DNA of 64,000 nucleotides, from assembly GCA_034509755.1 (NCBI GenBank), contig CM067555.1, positions 46,768,255 to 46,832,254 of the forward strand, given 5' to 3'. The position numbers and the translations under genes were made by a program. The stretch is from Anisodus tanguticus. Its lineage: Eukaryota; Streptophyta; Magnoliopsida; Solanales; Solanaceae. The notes beneath the pieces were generated by a model. The model was not told where the DNA came from and did not search any database. It worked only from the letters and a program-made list of their open reading frames with translations. Every line of letters starts with the position of its first letter. Position 1 is the first letter of the stretch. Shown piece after piece: positions 1-11,523 of the stretch.

Positions 1-509
1 AGCTGATCTGTCAACACAACTGGCTTATCGAAGCTGTTTATTTAATTATTATTTTATTATTTTTCGCATAATGTTCGATATCAGTATTAAGGCAATTCAA
101 TTAGAAATTTTGCGCTACATTTGGGGTGTTTGGTATGAAAAAAAATATTTTTCTAGAAAATGGTTTTTTGGATAATTTTGTACGGGTACTCGATTTTTTT
201 GGTGAAAACTCAAGTGAACAGTACTTTCGGTGCCGGTGAACAATGATTCGCCGTCAAACAGGTTAGATTCAACTGGAGTTGGTAACTCCAGTTGCCCGTA
301 TCCATTCTTTGTCCTTAACTTTATTGTTAAATTTTGCCGCTTCTTGTCTTTAGTTATAGTATTCTTGGCAAAGTGGTTTTACTTGCATCTATATTCTTAT
401 TAACTTGTACTTGCACTTTGATCCCTTCCTGTTTTAGGGTAAATGTTTGAGTAGTTTATTATTTTATATTTGCTTTAGTGACTTTGGTAACTGATGGTAG
501 ACTAGGGTC
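1..509. other. Left flank, no gene
   Basis: AT-rich sequence with no coding potential that I can support. It may include the 5' untranslated part of the LINE that follows, but the 5' end of that element cannot be placed. It holds a perfect 11-bp inverted repeat around a 3-base loop at 270-294, and near 120-170 a short stretch resembling one end of a MITE family seen elsewhere in the window. Confidence 0.5.
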
Positions 510-572
510 ATGTTCTCGGTCGAGGACGGGGGCGAGGGTTAAGGGGGTAAGTGGGGTAAAAAAGAGGCTAGG

Positions 573-1262
573 CTGAGAATAGGGTCTTGGAACATTGGGA
601 CTTTAACGGGGAAGTCCATAGAGCTAGTTAAGATTCTTAAGAATAGGAGGATTAATATAGCATGTGTCCAGGAGACCAAATGGATATGACCTAAGGCTAA
701 TGATGTAGACGAGTATAAGTTATGGTTCTCGGGTAGGGTGAAGTATAAGAATGGGGTAGGTATTTTGGTAGACAGCGAGCTAAGGGATCAGGTGGTAGAG
801 GTGAGGAGGGTCAATGACAGGATGATGACGATTAAGTTGGTAGTTGGAGGGTTTACTATGAACATTATTAGTGCTTATGCGCCGCATGCGAGCTTGAACG
901 AGGAGGAAAATAGACGTTTTTGGGAGGATTTGGACGTGGTGGGAGGTATACCACCCACTGAGAAGTTATTTGTAGGAGGGGATTTCAATGGACATATCGG
1001 GTCACTTCCGGGGGGTTATGATGACGTGCATAAAGGCTTTGGACTCGGGGACAGGAACGGGGGAGACGTCTCACTTTTGGAGTTCGCTAGAGCTTGTGGG
1101 ATGGTGATAGCCAATTCGAGGTTCCTGAAGAAGGAGGAACACTTGGTGACTTTTCATAGTTCGGTGGCTAAGACTCAGATAGACTTTTTGCTACTTAGGA
1201 AAGTTGACAAAGGTCTTTGTAAAGACTGCAAGGTTATTCCGAATGAGGATCTTACAACCTGA
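573..1262 (+). pseudogene. LINE AP-type endonuclease domain (broken)
   Basis: Exonuclease-endonuclease-phosphatase fold endonuclease that would nick target DNA for LINE insertion. Visible motifs in order: RIGSWNIGT and VQETKW (near 575-680), then after an in-frame stop near 690, GVGILVD, SAYAPH, GDFNGHIG (catalytic Asn/Asp region) and QIDFLLLR. These are the conserved blocks of the family. The frame closes at 1262 before the linker, so it no longer joins the reverse transcriptase. It is similar in style to proteins annotated as craniofacial development protein 2-like in plant genomes, which are RTE endonucleases. Identification of the domain is firm; the function is lost. Confidence 0.88.
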
Positions 1263-1542
1263 CATAAGTTTTTGATATAAAGATCAAGATGGAGAAGAAG
1301 AAGATGGTTGTGGATGACAAGTTAAGAATCAAATGGGTGAGTTTGACCATGGCTAGTGCAAATGAGATGGGGGAGAGATTGATGGCAAAGGGGCTTGGGG
1401 GAGTAGTGGGGAAACGATCGGTATGTGGGACAGGACGACCAATTGCATTCGGGAGGTAGCTAGAGAAGTTCTAGGGGCCTCGCGGGGTAACCGTGGTGGG
1501 TATCGAGGGGACTGGTGGTGGAATGGTAAAGTTTAAGAGAAG

Positions 1543-1770
1543 GTGAAAACGAAGAAAGCGGCGTATGTGAAATTGGTAGAAAGTAAGGATGAAGTGGAGA
1601 AGTGGGCGAATAGGGAACTGTATAAGATGGCGAGGAAGAAGGAAAAGCTAGCAGTTACGGCGGAGAAAACGGAGGCTTTTGAACGCCTGTATGTGGAATT
1701 AGAGGAGAAAGGCGGGGATAAAAGTTGTACAGACTATCCAAGGCAAGGGAGAGGAGGGCTCGTGACTTAG
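1543..1770 (+). pseudogene. LINE linker region between endonuclease and RT
   Basis: Short open stretch rich in Lys and Glu (motifs KTKKAAY and KWANRELYKMARKKEK), typical of the charged coiled linker between endonuclease and reverse transcriptase in RTE elements. It lies in the expected place and orientation. Stops lie on both sides. There is no separate function to assign. Confidence 0.6.
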
Positions 1771-1981
1771 ATCACGTGAGGTGCATCAAGGACGATAACG
1801 ACAAAGTACTGGTAGAGGAAGCACATATTAGACGGAGGTGTTAGTCTAACTTCCATAAAATCTTGAACAAAAAAAGAGATGGAGACATTGTGCTGGGATA
1901 TCTATAGCATTCTAGTGGTACTGGGATTTTGGGTATTGTAGAAACATTAAGGTTGATGAGGTTAAGGGTGTTGTTCGCAGG

Positions 1982-3161
1982 ATGCGCAGGGGACGAGCGA
2001 CCTGGCCTGATGAGATCCTAGTTAAATTTTGGAAGAGCGCAGTCATGACAGGTTTGGAATGGCTGACTGAGTTGTTTAACATCATTTTTAAGACGACAAT
2101 AATGCCCCAAGAATGGAGGTGGAGTACAATGATTCACTTGTATAAAAATAAAGGTGATATCCAGAGTTGCAACAACTATAGGGGTATCAAGCTGTTGAGC
2201 CACACTATAGAAGTTTGGGAAAGGGTCGTGGAGATGAGGGTGAAGAGAGGCGTGTCTATTTTCGAGAACCAGTTTGGATTCATACCGGGACGTTCGACTA
2301 CTGAAGCCATTCATCTTATTAGGAGGTTGGTAGAGCAATATAGGGAGAGAAAGAGAGACTTACATATAGTTTTCATCGACCTCGAGAAGGCATACGATAA
2401 AGTCCCTAAGAGAGGTTCTATGGAGATATTTGGAGGTTAGAGGTGTACTAATGACGTACACTAGGGCGATCAAGGTTATGTATAATGAGTCAAGACTAGG
2501 GTACAGACAGTAGGAGGAGACTCGGAGCACTTCCCAGTGATGATGGGGCTACACCAGGGATCAACTCTTAGCCCATTCCTATTTGCCTTAGTGATAGACG
2601 GACTGACACAACAAATCCAAGGGGAGGTACCATTGGTGTATGTTATTCGCAGATGACATAGTCCTGATTGATGAGACTCGTAGCGGAGTGAACGTTAAGC
2701 TGGATGTTTGGAGAGAGACTTTGGAGTCTAAAGGGTTCAGGTTGAGTAGGACCAAGGCAGAATATTTGGAGTGCAAGTTCAGCAACGGGAGCGGCCCTAA
2801 AATAGGCATGGAGGTGAGGATTGGTACTCAGGTCATTCCAAAGAAAGGAAGCTTCAAGTACCTAAGGTCTATTATCCAAGGGAATGGAGAGATTGATGAC
2901 GATGTCACACATCATATTGGGGCAGGGTGGATGAAATGGAGGCTCGCATCTGGAGTCTTGTGCGACAAAAATATGCCACCAAAACTTAAAGGCAAGTTCT
3001 ATAAGGTGGTGGTTAGACCGACTATGTTATATGAGGCGGAGTGTTGGCCAGCCAAGACTTTGCACATACAAAAGATGAAAGTTGCGGAGATGATGATGTT
3101 GAGATGGATGTGTGGGCATGCAAAGAGAGATATGATTAGAAATGATGATATCCGGGACTAA
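1982..3161 (+). pseudogene. LINE reverse transcriptase (broken)
   Basis: Reverse transcriptase of the LINE. The N-terminal part (1982-2440) has WPDEILVKFWK, NYRGIKLLSHT, FGFIPGRST and IDLEKAYDKVP, the fingers and motif A region. A frame change and a stop near 2440-2520 interrupt it. The HQGS block (about 2550) and the catalytic FADD box (2646-2657) follow in another frame. Downstream blocks RLSRTKAEYLECKF and KGSFKYLRS are the thumb-region motifs of RTE elements. The Asp residues of the active site are still legible, but the frame is cut at least twice, so no active enzyme can be made. Confidence 0.88.
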
Positions 3162-3480
3162 GTGAGAGTGTCCTCGGTGGAGGATAAGATACGGGAAGCG
3201 AGGTTTAGATGGTTCGGGCATGTGAAGATGAGAGACACAGATGCCCCAGTGCGGAGGTGTGAGATGTTGGCAATAGATGGGTTCATAATGGGTAGAGGTA
3301 GGCCGAAGAAGTATTGGGGAGAGGTGATTAGATGGGATATGACGCAGGTGCAACTTACTGAGGACATGACATTAGATAGGGGGTTGTGGAGGACACTGAT
3401 TAGGGTAGAAGTAGGTAGTCGAGTGTATTCTTACTTACACTTACAAAATGATAGTTGTAGTATTCTTATTATAGGCCCGA
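3162..3480 (+). pseudogene. LINE C-terminal region
   Basis: C-terminal part of the RTE ORF, with REARFRWFGHVK, APVRRCE, RGRPKKYWGEVIR and EDMTLDR, a block that is strongly conserved in solanaceous RTE elements. It is separated from the RT part by a single stop codon at about 3159-3161 and is otherwise in good condition. Confidence 0.82.
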
Positions 3481-3693
3481 TTAGCCTATCACATTTATAG
3501 GCGCAGTGTTGCTTTATAGTCCCCTGTAGTTTGATTTCTGCTGCTATGTGTTCTTTAGTGTACTTTGTTTATCTTATTTAGTTGTGTTAGCTACTGCTTC
3601 CTTTTGTTAGAATGCGCTACCATGACGTATTCGATTTTGTTATCAGCATGTTCATACTGTTTTAATCTTATCTGAGTCTGATTGTTGCTCTTG

Positions 3694-3719
3694 CTTTGCT
3701 TTGCTTTGCTTTGCTTGTG
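3694..3719. repeat. TGCTT pentanucleotide repeat
   Basis: About five tandem copies of a five-base unit in the 3' untranslated region of the LINE. Probably simple slippage. Confidence 0.7.
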
Positions 3720-3759
3720 ATTACGCTTTGTCTTGAGTTGAGGGTCTCCCGGAAACAGC

Positions 3760-3858
3760 CGCCCTACCTACCAAGGTGGAGGTAAGGTCTGTGTACACTT
3801 TACCCTTTTCAGACCCCACGTTGTGGGATTTCACTGGGTATGTTGTTGTTGTTGTTGT
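3760..3858 (+). repeat. LINE/TS-SINE-type 3' tail with (TTG)n
   Basis: Conserved tail: a GTAAGGTCTGTGTACAC-type box, a CAGACCCCACGTTGTGGGAT box and CACTGGGTATG, then five TTG repeats. The same tail appears in degenerate form at 4165-4279, at 46870-46955 and, antisense, at about 45462-45549. SINEs and LINEs share such tails because the LINE enzyme recognises them. Confidence 0.8.
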
Positions 3859-3885
3859 AAGTGTCTTTTACTTAATTTCACGTAT

Positions 3886-4160
3886 TTGGTAAGTAAATAA
3901 AAAGATCCTATCCCAAGAGCATTTATACATAATGTAGGAAAACATTATGAGGTGGGTTAGGGAGTGGGGTTTCGGGGGTGGCGAGGGCTGGAATGGTCAA
4001 GGATGGGGGTTGAGTGGGTGGAAAGGAGACAATGAACTTGAAATTCACTTATCAAATTTATTTTCACTATTTTCATTAGGAAAATAATTTTTCTCCTTTT
4101 TAAGGATCTTATTTCCTAGTGAAATTTCCAAAACATTGTGAACAACCAAACATGAAGAAA
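3886..4160 (-). repeat. MITE-like repeat, C-rich-core family, copy 1
   Basis: Read on the minus strand this starts at a GTTTGGTTG-like end, passes a TTCATTGTCTCCT box and then a run rich in CACCCC and CCATCCTTGACCA. The same order of blocks is seen on the plus strand at 13470-13740 and 43500-43890. It carries no coding capacity. Terminal repeats and target duplication are too worn to fix. Confidence 0.5.
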
Positions 4161-4164
4161 TTAA

Positions 4165-4279
4165 TCACCTCTCTACCTCCCAATGTAGAGGTAAGATCTG
4201 CGTACACTCTTGATTCTATCTTCTTCAGATCCCACTTTGTGAGAATTCGATGGCTCTGTTGTTGTCGTTGTTGTTGTAA
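4165..4279 (+). repeat. Second, degenerate LINE/SINE tail with TTG repeats
   Basis: Diverged copy of the tail at 3760-3858: GTAAGATCTGCGTACAC, CAGATCCCACTTTGTGAGA and an interrupted run of TTG triplets. It lies 0.3 kb beyond the LINE tail and is probably an independent SINE or truncated LINE insertion. Confidence 0.65.
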
Positions 4280-6476
4280 ACATGGAGAAATTAGAAAATT
4301 GAAAAATAATTTCTTCTATACCAAACACACCCTCATTGTACCAGTATTGGGATGCAATTAAATTCGATTTTTTGTGTCACATTTGAAGTAAATCTCTCTA
4401 TAACAAAGACGATTTTATATTCGGACTCAAACTCAAAATACTTAATTAAAAATACAAAATATTTATCACTCTACAACAACTTCTATAATTCAATTTATAA
4501 TTTTATATGATTAGACGTGTCCTTGGTGTTCGCTTAAGGTTGGAATAACGGTCGTGCCCAAATTAGGTGATATTTCATTAGTTTATTTAGCAGTTTTTTC
4601 CTTGCTTAGCAGTCCACAAAAAACTGTACTGTGTGTTTTTAGTAGCTTATTATTGGATAAAAAAATAATTTGGTATTAAAAAGCAGCATTTTAAAAGACG
4701 TGGACACAAAGACAGTAATTTATCTGATACAGAAGCAAAGCGTAAATCCCATTGATATTTAATAAATGATAAAGAAAAATGATTATGAAATTACACGTTA
4801 CTAATTATAAAAGGCCTTCGAGTTTAGAGTATATTTGGTTTGAAAATTTATAATGAGCTAACTTTTAAGTATATAAGTATTAAAGAAACGACTTATTTTG
4901 CAGTTTTGATTCTAACTTGGAAAAGTTTTTGGCTTACATCCCAAATGAGTCTACTGAAAATTAAGACTTACGCCTAAGTAAACATTCGAACAGTTGAGAC
5001 TTACGCCCAATGATACTTGTGCCTCGATGAGTTTTTAGCTCGCCTTATCCCGAAATTCGCCCAAGAAATCGCCTTTGATAATACTGCTAAAAGGTACTCT
5101 TATTTCGTTTAATCTTAGAAGTGATAAATTAAGGTGAAAATATGTATTAATTATTATATAATTTAGTGATAATCATAAAGGGCAAAAGGGCAGCCCGGTG
5201 CACAATTTAATGATAATCATATTATAAAAAAACATGTTATGTATTTATTTGATTGGTATAAACACTCGGACATGAATAAATATTTTACGATACTAGTCAG
5301 AATGTAATTTAACCGGAAACAGTAACCACATGGTCGAATTGAGGTCTTTTGTAGGTTGTATTGCTTCATTTTGAAGATCAAACATGTGCTTAATATAATT
5401 AACTCACTATAGAAAACTATATTGGTAAATTGAGAGCTACTTTGTGTTCAACATGGGATTCTGAGAGCTCCAAATATATATATATATATATATATATTAA
5501 AATAAAATGAAAAAGGGCAAAAGAAAACTTTTGGAAAAAGTTCCTAAAAGTTGTATCCCTTCAGGAAAATAAAAAGGTTTCTGCAGAAGAAATCAATGTA
5601 ATTTTTCTCCGGCTTCCTTCTCCAAAACAACAAATAGAAAACTTTATTCATTCTTCTTTGTAGTGAAGAATTTTCTATTTGTTGGGAGAATGAAGAAGAG
5701 GAGAAAATCTGAAGAACTAAATGTGTGTAGTTTCTCCTAATATAAATATATTTATAATTTTTTAAGTGACACGACTATTCATTCCCAACGGTTGTGACTC
5801 TTCTCTTTTCTTTTCTATTAAAATAAAATATATAACTCATATATATTTAGATATAAATTTGGGTGATTGATTCAAATCCAATTTCCAACGTGATCAAAGA
5901 AAGCAATCAAGAAAAAGCATTGAATAATCTTTTGGTATGCTATCACCTTACCAACTAGTTAATCAAACACTAATCTCTGATAAATTGATTTCCTCTTTTT
6001 ACTCTTTAATCTACGGGGTGTATATTATATTAGCACTTGTTTGTAATTAGTTGTTACTTTCTTCCTTATAAAATTCATCCCATATTAGGATAAAACTCTT
6101 CCTAAGATTCGTATAAAATTGTATAGCTTCCTTATTTATAACTTGAAAAGCTACAATTTCTAAACTTGAAGTTCATAATCTTGAGAAAAAAGAATTTAGC
6201 TTTTATGCGCTAACAATCAGATTCACAACGATTTAACAATCCAAAAATAAACAAAGGCTAGTTTTCATTTCCAAGAATACAAAAAAGAGTATATGATAAA
6301 TTAAAACAGTACAACAATTCCCTTAAACAACTATTGAAGAGAGAACCAACATCCACCAAAAATCCAAAAGAAAAAAAGAAGAATAAAGCAAAGAGTTCTC
6401 TTTTTTTCTTGTTTCTTTTCTTGGTGGGGGTTGGGAAAATGAGTACAACTTTGTCATTAACCTTAATCTCAAGAAT
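4280..6476. other. Intergenic DNA, no gene
   Basis: AT-rich spacer between the LINE and the BAHD pseudogene. No ORF of interest. There is an (AT)n microsatellite at about 5475-5501. The last few hundred bases are the 3' flank of the BAHD gene. Confidence 0.6.
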
Positions 6477-6665
6477 CTAATTAGAGACTGTAATTATAAT
6501 GTTTTTCGCAGAGCTGTCTTCATCAGGATTTGGAGTAATCATCACAAGATCTTGATTATTTTCTCCATTAATAATCCAACATGAAATATGAATAGCCTTA
6601 TTTCCTTCAATAAATCTCACTTTATCAGCTCCCAAATTATCCCAATTTTCTAAAATTATAGATAA
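6477..6665 (-). pseudogene. BAHD pseudogene exon 2, 3' part
   Basis: C-terminal end of the acyltransferase beyond the retrotransposon: ILENWDNLGADKVRFIEGN, HISCWIING, VMITPNPDEDS and a natural-looking end at ITVSN then stop. The E1 target duplication GATAA at 6661-6665 repeats the last bases of the other half. Confidence 0.85.
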
Positions 6666-6983
6666 TGAAAGAAATAATCCATTTATTATTCTCATTAATG
6701 AAAGAGTATATATACAATTTACTAATTGCCATAATAGAAAACATATTCATATTCTACTACCAAAACCCTATTCTAGTAGTACAAGACTCCTACAACTATA
6801 GTAAGTATACAATGCTAATTAAGGTAACATTTACACTACAATATTACAACAATATACACCTAATATTCTGCCAATCCCATGATGGGCTTCTAATGCCCAA
6901 GCCAGTGATGGGTTGTTGATTGGCGGTCCAATATACATAAGTATACACGTGTATATCGTGTGTATACTTATGTATATTTAACA
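6666..6983 (-). repeat. E1 3' LTR
   Basis: 318 bases, TG..CA on the plus strand. It matches the other LTR along its length but has about 26 extra bases near 6888-6925. Near its element-5' end a roughly 20-bp inverted repeat (about 6930-6979) can form a hairpin; the same structure is in the other LTR. Confidence 0.93.
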
Positions 6984-6994
6984 CACCCCCGCAG
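6984..6994 (-). promoter_or_regulatory. E1 polypurine tract
   Basis: Minus strand reads TGCGGGGGTG directly before the 3' LTR, the expected primer for plus-strand DNA synthesis. Confidence 0.75.
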
Positions 6995-7892
6995 TCATAG
7001 GGGCGGTCTTTGAACGCTGGGACTGTCCCTAAAATCTTCAAAAAGGACCGAGGGAAGACCCTTTTGTAAAGATGTCTGCAATTTGATACCTGGAAGGGAC
7101 ATGTCAGACGCGTACTTGACCACGAGCAACCTTTTCGTGAACAAAGTGAATGTCCATCTCGATATGTTTAGTGCGCTGGTGCTGAACCGGATTATCAGAA
7201 AGGTAGATGACACTAACATTATCACAATAAACCAAGGTCGCTTTCTGAATAGGACAATGAAGCTCTAACAGCAAATTACGTAACCAACATGATTTAGAGA
7301 CCACATTAGCTACCCCTCGATACTCGGCCTCTGCACTGGAACGGGACAAAGTTGACTGACGTTTCGCAGACCATGAAACCAAGTTAGTACCAAGAAACAT
7401 ACAATAGCTAGACGTAGACCGTCTGGTGTCCGGACAGCCACCCTAATCAACATCTGTATATGAGACAAGTGTTGACGTCGATGAAGGATATAAATGCAAG
7501 CCATAGTCAAGTGTACCATGAATATACCGAATGATGCGTTTGAGCGCATTCATGTACTCAACTCTAGGATCATGCATAAACAAACACACCTGTTGTACGA
7601 CATACGTAATATCTGGTCAAGTGAATGTAAGATATTGAAGGGCCCCTGCAAGACTGCGATAGCGGGTCAGATCCTCGTATGGTGTGCCGGCTGCAGCACC
7701 AAGCTTGGGCTTAGTATCAACGGGAGTGGAAGTGAACTTACAGGATAACATCCCAGCCCTCTCAGTGATCTCAGCTGCATACTTCCTTTGGGATAAGAAC
7801 AACCCACCTGCATGACGAGTGACCGCAATCCCTAAAAAATAACTCAAGGGCCCCAAGTCTTTCATAGCAAACTCAGAACTGAGCATTGTCAT
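6995..7892 (-). pseudogene. E1 RNase H and end of RT
   Basis: Ribonuclease H of the retroelement, which removes the RNA strand during reverse transcription. Reading on the minus strand: the RT C-terminal segment FAMKDLGPLSYFLGI and LFLSQRKYA, then YRSLAGALQYLTFT (to about 7617), then LVSWSAKRQSTLSRSSAEAE, LLELHCPI, VYCDNVSVIYLS and HQRTKHIEMDIHF. Catalytic acidic residues are present in the Glu of AEAEYRG and the Asp of YCDN. Frame changes occur near 7600 and 7400. Confidence 0.87.
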
Positions 7893-7924
7893 GATAGACT
7901 GGCGTTATGCATCGAAAGAGGCAG

Positions 7925-9121
7925 TCAAGATAATATCATCCACATATAATAGTATATAAGCCAAGGAAGAACCACGATGACATATAAACAAGGAATTATC
8001 CGACCTGCTGTGAGTGAACCCAATAGTCGAAACATAGTCGGCAAACCTCTTATACCAGGCCCGTGGAGACTGTTTAAGCCCATATAAGGACTTTTCAACA
8101 AACAGACATGATGAGGATATTTGGGATCCCTAAACCCCAAGGGCTGATGTATATAGACTGTTTCCTTGAGATCACCATGTAAGAAAGCATTCTTCACATC
8201 TAACTGATGAATGTGCCATGCTTTCAAAAGAGCCAAGATGAGCACAGTGCGAATGCTAGCCGGCTTGACCACCGGACTAAATGTCTCACCACAATCCACA
8301 CCAACTTGCTGAGTCTTACCATCCCCCACAAGCCGCGCCTTATGCCTTGCAAATGAACCGTCTGAATTGTCCTTAGGAGCAAATATCCTCATAGACCTAA
8401 TAATATTAATACCAGATGGACGGGGCACCAACTCCCACGTCTTATTATCAAGAAGAGCATTATATTCATTGGTCATAGCAATTTTCCAATTCGGGTCATT
8501 TAACGCAAACACAGGATTACGGGGTAAGGGTGATTTAAGCATATTTGAATTTAAATTAAAATATCTCTTTGGTTTAAAAATACCATGTTGACTATGAGTG
8601 ACTGGTCTATGACTCGGGGAAGAAGTGGGTCGATTTTGGGAATTTTTGGGACTCGGGACGGACTGGCCAGCAGGCAGTGGGCTTGCTGGCCCAACTTGGT
8701 AACGGGAACTGAAAATAGGGGCTGGAACAGTGGCGGTAATGGGTTGGGTGACTGGTCCATTTACCATTACTGGCCTAGTAACTGGACTGGACTCAGCTGC
8801 GGGAACTGTAGCTGGTGACAAAACAGTGGGGCCAGTGGGCAGTGGGCCCGCTGGCAGATTTAGAGTGTGGTACACGTTCGAAAAATGGTGAATAATATAC
8901 GGGGATATACCATCATCCAAAAAATTATACGAACTAGGCATGTGATTACTAACCTTAGCAAACGGAAATTGGGATTCATCAAAAATTACATGGCGACTAA
9001 TGATGATTTTACTAGACGATAAATTAAAACATTTGTAACCACAATGATTAGACGGATAACCCAAAAACACACAAGGGGTAGAACGGGCTTGAAGTTTGTT
9101 AATAACGGATAACATAAGCAC
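7925..9121 (-). pseudogene. E1 integrase C-terminus, linker and reverse transcriptase
   Basis: From the N-terminal side: integrase C-terminal part (KLQARSTPCVFLGYPSNHCG, then HVIFDES), a Pro- and Thr-rich linker with repeated PVT and PAT units, then RT (WKIAMTNEYNALLDNKTWEL, ARLVGDGKTQQVGVDCGETF, HQLDVKNAFLHGDL). After a frame change near 8090, the catalytic YVDD box reads out at about 7936-7947 in ILLYVDDIIL. The usual VAQG near the A-motif reads VGDG here, a substitution in a normally conserved spot. Confidence 0.88.
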
Positions 9122-9188
9122 CCAAAGATCCTAAAATGCGAATACGAATGAGTCTTATTATATAAAATTTACAGAGGGGACGAATATG

Positions 9189-10206
9189 TCAAACCTTTGG
9201 AAGGAAGGATGTTAAGAAGATATGTAGCCATTTGTAGAGCATGATGCCAAAAAGATGGGGTACGGAAGCATGAATCAATAAAGTGCGCACAATGTTATTA
9301 ATAGTATGAATTTTGCGTCCAGCTTTCCCATTTTGTGAAGACGTATGAGGGCACGATAAATAAAGAGTGATCCCATTATTTGCACAAAATTCCCGAAGCA
9401 CCCCATTGTCATATTCTTTGTCATTATCACATTGGATATTTTTTATTTCTCATTCGAATTTGGTTCTAATGAATGCTCTAAATTTTAAGAAGATGGAAAA
9501 AACTTGAGATTCTTTCGCTATCGGAAAGTCCATAAAAATTTAGAATAATCATCCAAAAAGAGAACATAATACCGCTGACCCAAAGAACTAAGAACATGAG
9601 ACGTCCATAGATCACTATGAATAATATCAAATGACATTAAAGTATGAGAATTAGAGTCTACAAATGGCAACTTAACAATTTTTCCTAAAGAACAACATTG
9701 ACAATTCGGAGTACTATGCGTACCCTTACAAGAAATAAAATTGTTTTTATCTAAGAAAGACAAAATAGACGACCCTGGATGACCTAGACGAGCATGCCAC
9801 AAAGAAGGAGCCAAAGCTGCAAAAGTTGATGGCAATGCGTGACTCGAGAAATCGGAACTTGGAGTGATAGGATAAAAATCTCCCATACTATCACACCTCA
9901 TGAGAGGACTCTCCGTCTTGAAATCCTTCACAGAAATTCCAAACTGATCAAATTCAACAGAAACATAATTATCAGTTGTGAATTTACGGACATACACTAA
10001 ATTTCTAATCAATTTAGGGGCATGAATGGTATTTTTCAAGATAAGTGGTGGATGGTGTGGAGACAAAGTTTTATGACCATAACCACGAATCGAAATAGAA
10101 TTACCATTCCTAACAATTATACCACGTGAGTTGCTCAAATTGGAATAAGACGAGAGAGTACCTTAATCGGATGTCATGTGGGTAGTCGCACCGGTGTCCA
10201 TGTACT
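9189..10206 (-). pseudogene. E1 protease, pre-integrase zinc finger and integrase core
   Basis: The aspartic protease motif DTGA (10187-10198) lies in MDTGATTHMTSD and is followed at once by a stop. Then come GNGNSISIRGYGH-type protease residues, the GAG-pre-integrase region WHARLGHPG with SCKGTHS and CQCC, and the integrase start DIIHSDLW and LDDYSKFLWTF. The later integrase part (9189-9401) has CPHTSSQNGKAGRKI. Breaks at about 9410-9518 remove the continuity of the catalytic DDE core. Confidence 0.87.
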
Positions 10207-10581
10207 AATTTGGGTCCGGTGGTATTAAACCAAGTGTGTGCATAGCGGCTTCAACGTCGGTGTGAGTAGGGCTCTCTACATGATGGGCCTGGTGGGGTCG
10301 AGGCCCAAGCACGCCGGCTTGCTGCCCCGGCCCAGTCGTTGTTCTCGGACTCCATTGTTGATTGAAAAAATTAAGCCTGGGGGGCTGCTGAAACTGAGCC
10401 CAATTTGGGTGGCCAGTGGGCTGCTGAAACTGAGCCCAATTCGGGTGGGTAGTGGACTGAAAATAGGGGATGTTGAGCCCACGCCCACTGGTCCAGTTCC
10501 CGTACCATGGGCCCCAGGGCTGTGGCAGTGGGCTTGCGGCACTCTGCCCCGAGGCCCATTGCCACCCCCGTTATTTCCACC

Positions 10582-11349
10582 TCAGTTTTTGCCATTATTT
10601 TTGCGATTCTGACCCTTTTTTCCACCACCGTTGTTGCGGTTTTGGTCGTAATTGGGAACAAAACCACGAGAATTGTTGGATGACATCATCATGACCACAA
10701 GACTTGCAGTAGTAGCCGTCTTTTTAGCCAAATCGGCTTCTTCCAAAGTAAGCATGAAACGGGCTTGATGGAACTTAAGGAGAGGATCACTTTGACGAAG
10801 GATAGTACCAACACCACTATAGGCCTCAGATAGGCCAGCAACCATCTGTAGAACAAGACGATTATCGCTAACGGGCACACTAATGCTGCGGAGTTGGTCC
10901 ACCAATTCTTTCAACCTCTTGCAATATGCTGAAACGTTCGGGAAATTTTCCATGTTGACGTCGGAAAATTCATGCTCAAGGGTAACAACTCTGGAATTTT
11001 GATTATCTTGGAATATGTCACGCAGTCTATCCCAAGCAGCCATCGTCGTAGCATCAGGCTCAATAATCGTATACAACAGGTCGGTAGAAATAGTTGAGTA
11101 AATCCACTAAAGGACGATGGCATTAAGAGTTGTCCACAACTTAGGATTATCCTCGCGTTGAGACACCTCCATATCCTCAGGAGCCGCGGGGATTATATGA
11201 TGGATGACTTGATGCGAACGTGAATGAATTTTGAACAATTCGGCCCACGTCGCATATTGAACGTTTTCTATTTCAAGAATAAGAGGGATGTGTTTCTTGA
11301 TGTTAGAAACTGTAAGGGCAGGATGAAACGCGTTCTTTGATGTAGACAT
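10582..11349 (-). pseudogene. E1 gag
   Basis: Capsid-like protein of the element. It starts at MSTSKNAFHPALTV (11349) and runs to one stop near 11107, then WAELFKIHSR-type and TMAAWDRLRDIFQDNQ, RVVTLEHEF, YCKRLKELVDQL and LVLQMVAGL, the UBN2-type gag blocks of copia elements. The tail is Asn- and Gly-rich (NRNNGGGKKGQNRKNN) without a complete CCHC knuckle. One nonsense codon splits an otherwise good frame. Confidence 0.85.
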
Positions 11350-11513
11350 ACGGATAGAACAATATGTGATTGAGGGATTTGGAAGATAGAGGAGGTACCG
11401 TCGGAATAAACCAATCCGAGAACAAGTTGCGGAAAAACTTGGTCTCAGTTTTGTTCACTGTTTGGTCGACGGCAATAGGAAGAAAATTGGGAGAGGATTT
11501 TAAGACCTAGACT

Positions 11514-11523
11514 TCTGATACCA
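11514..11523 (-). promoter_or_regulatory. E1 primer-binding site
   Basis: Minus strand TGGTATCAGA, complementary to the 3' end of initiator tRNA-Met, directly beside the 5' LTR. Confidence 0.88.

Larger units (their letters stand above)
505..3858 (+). mobile_element. RTE-clade LINE (non-LTR retrotransposon), degenerate
   Basis: A single-ORF non-LTR retrotransposon in the order endonuclease, linker, reverse transcriptase, C-terminal region, 3' untranslated region. It ends in a run of TTG repeats at about 3842-3858 rather than poly(A), as in plant RTE elements. Elements of this kind copy themselves into nicked target DNA (target-primed reverse transcription). Several stops and frame changes break the ORF, so it is dead. 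The 5' end and target duplication were not identified. The 3' tail is nearly that of the solanaceous TS-type SINEs, which suggests the LINE is a relative of their helper. Confidence 0.88.

Noticed and set aside
7083..7748. Plus-strand ORFs at 7.1-7.7 kb
   Set aside because: Antisense of the E1 RNase H and RT.
10238..10612. Plus-strand 124-codon ORF rich in Pro and Leu
   Set aside because: Antisense of the Gly/Asn-rich end of E1 gag and the linker before protease.
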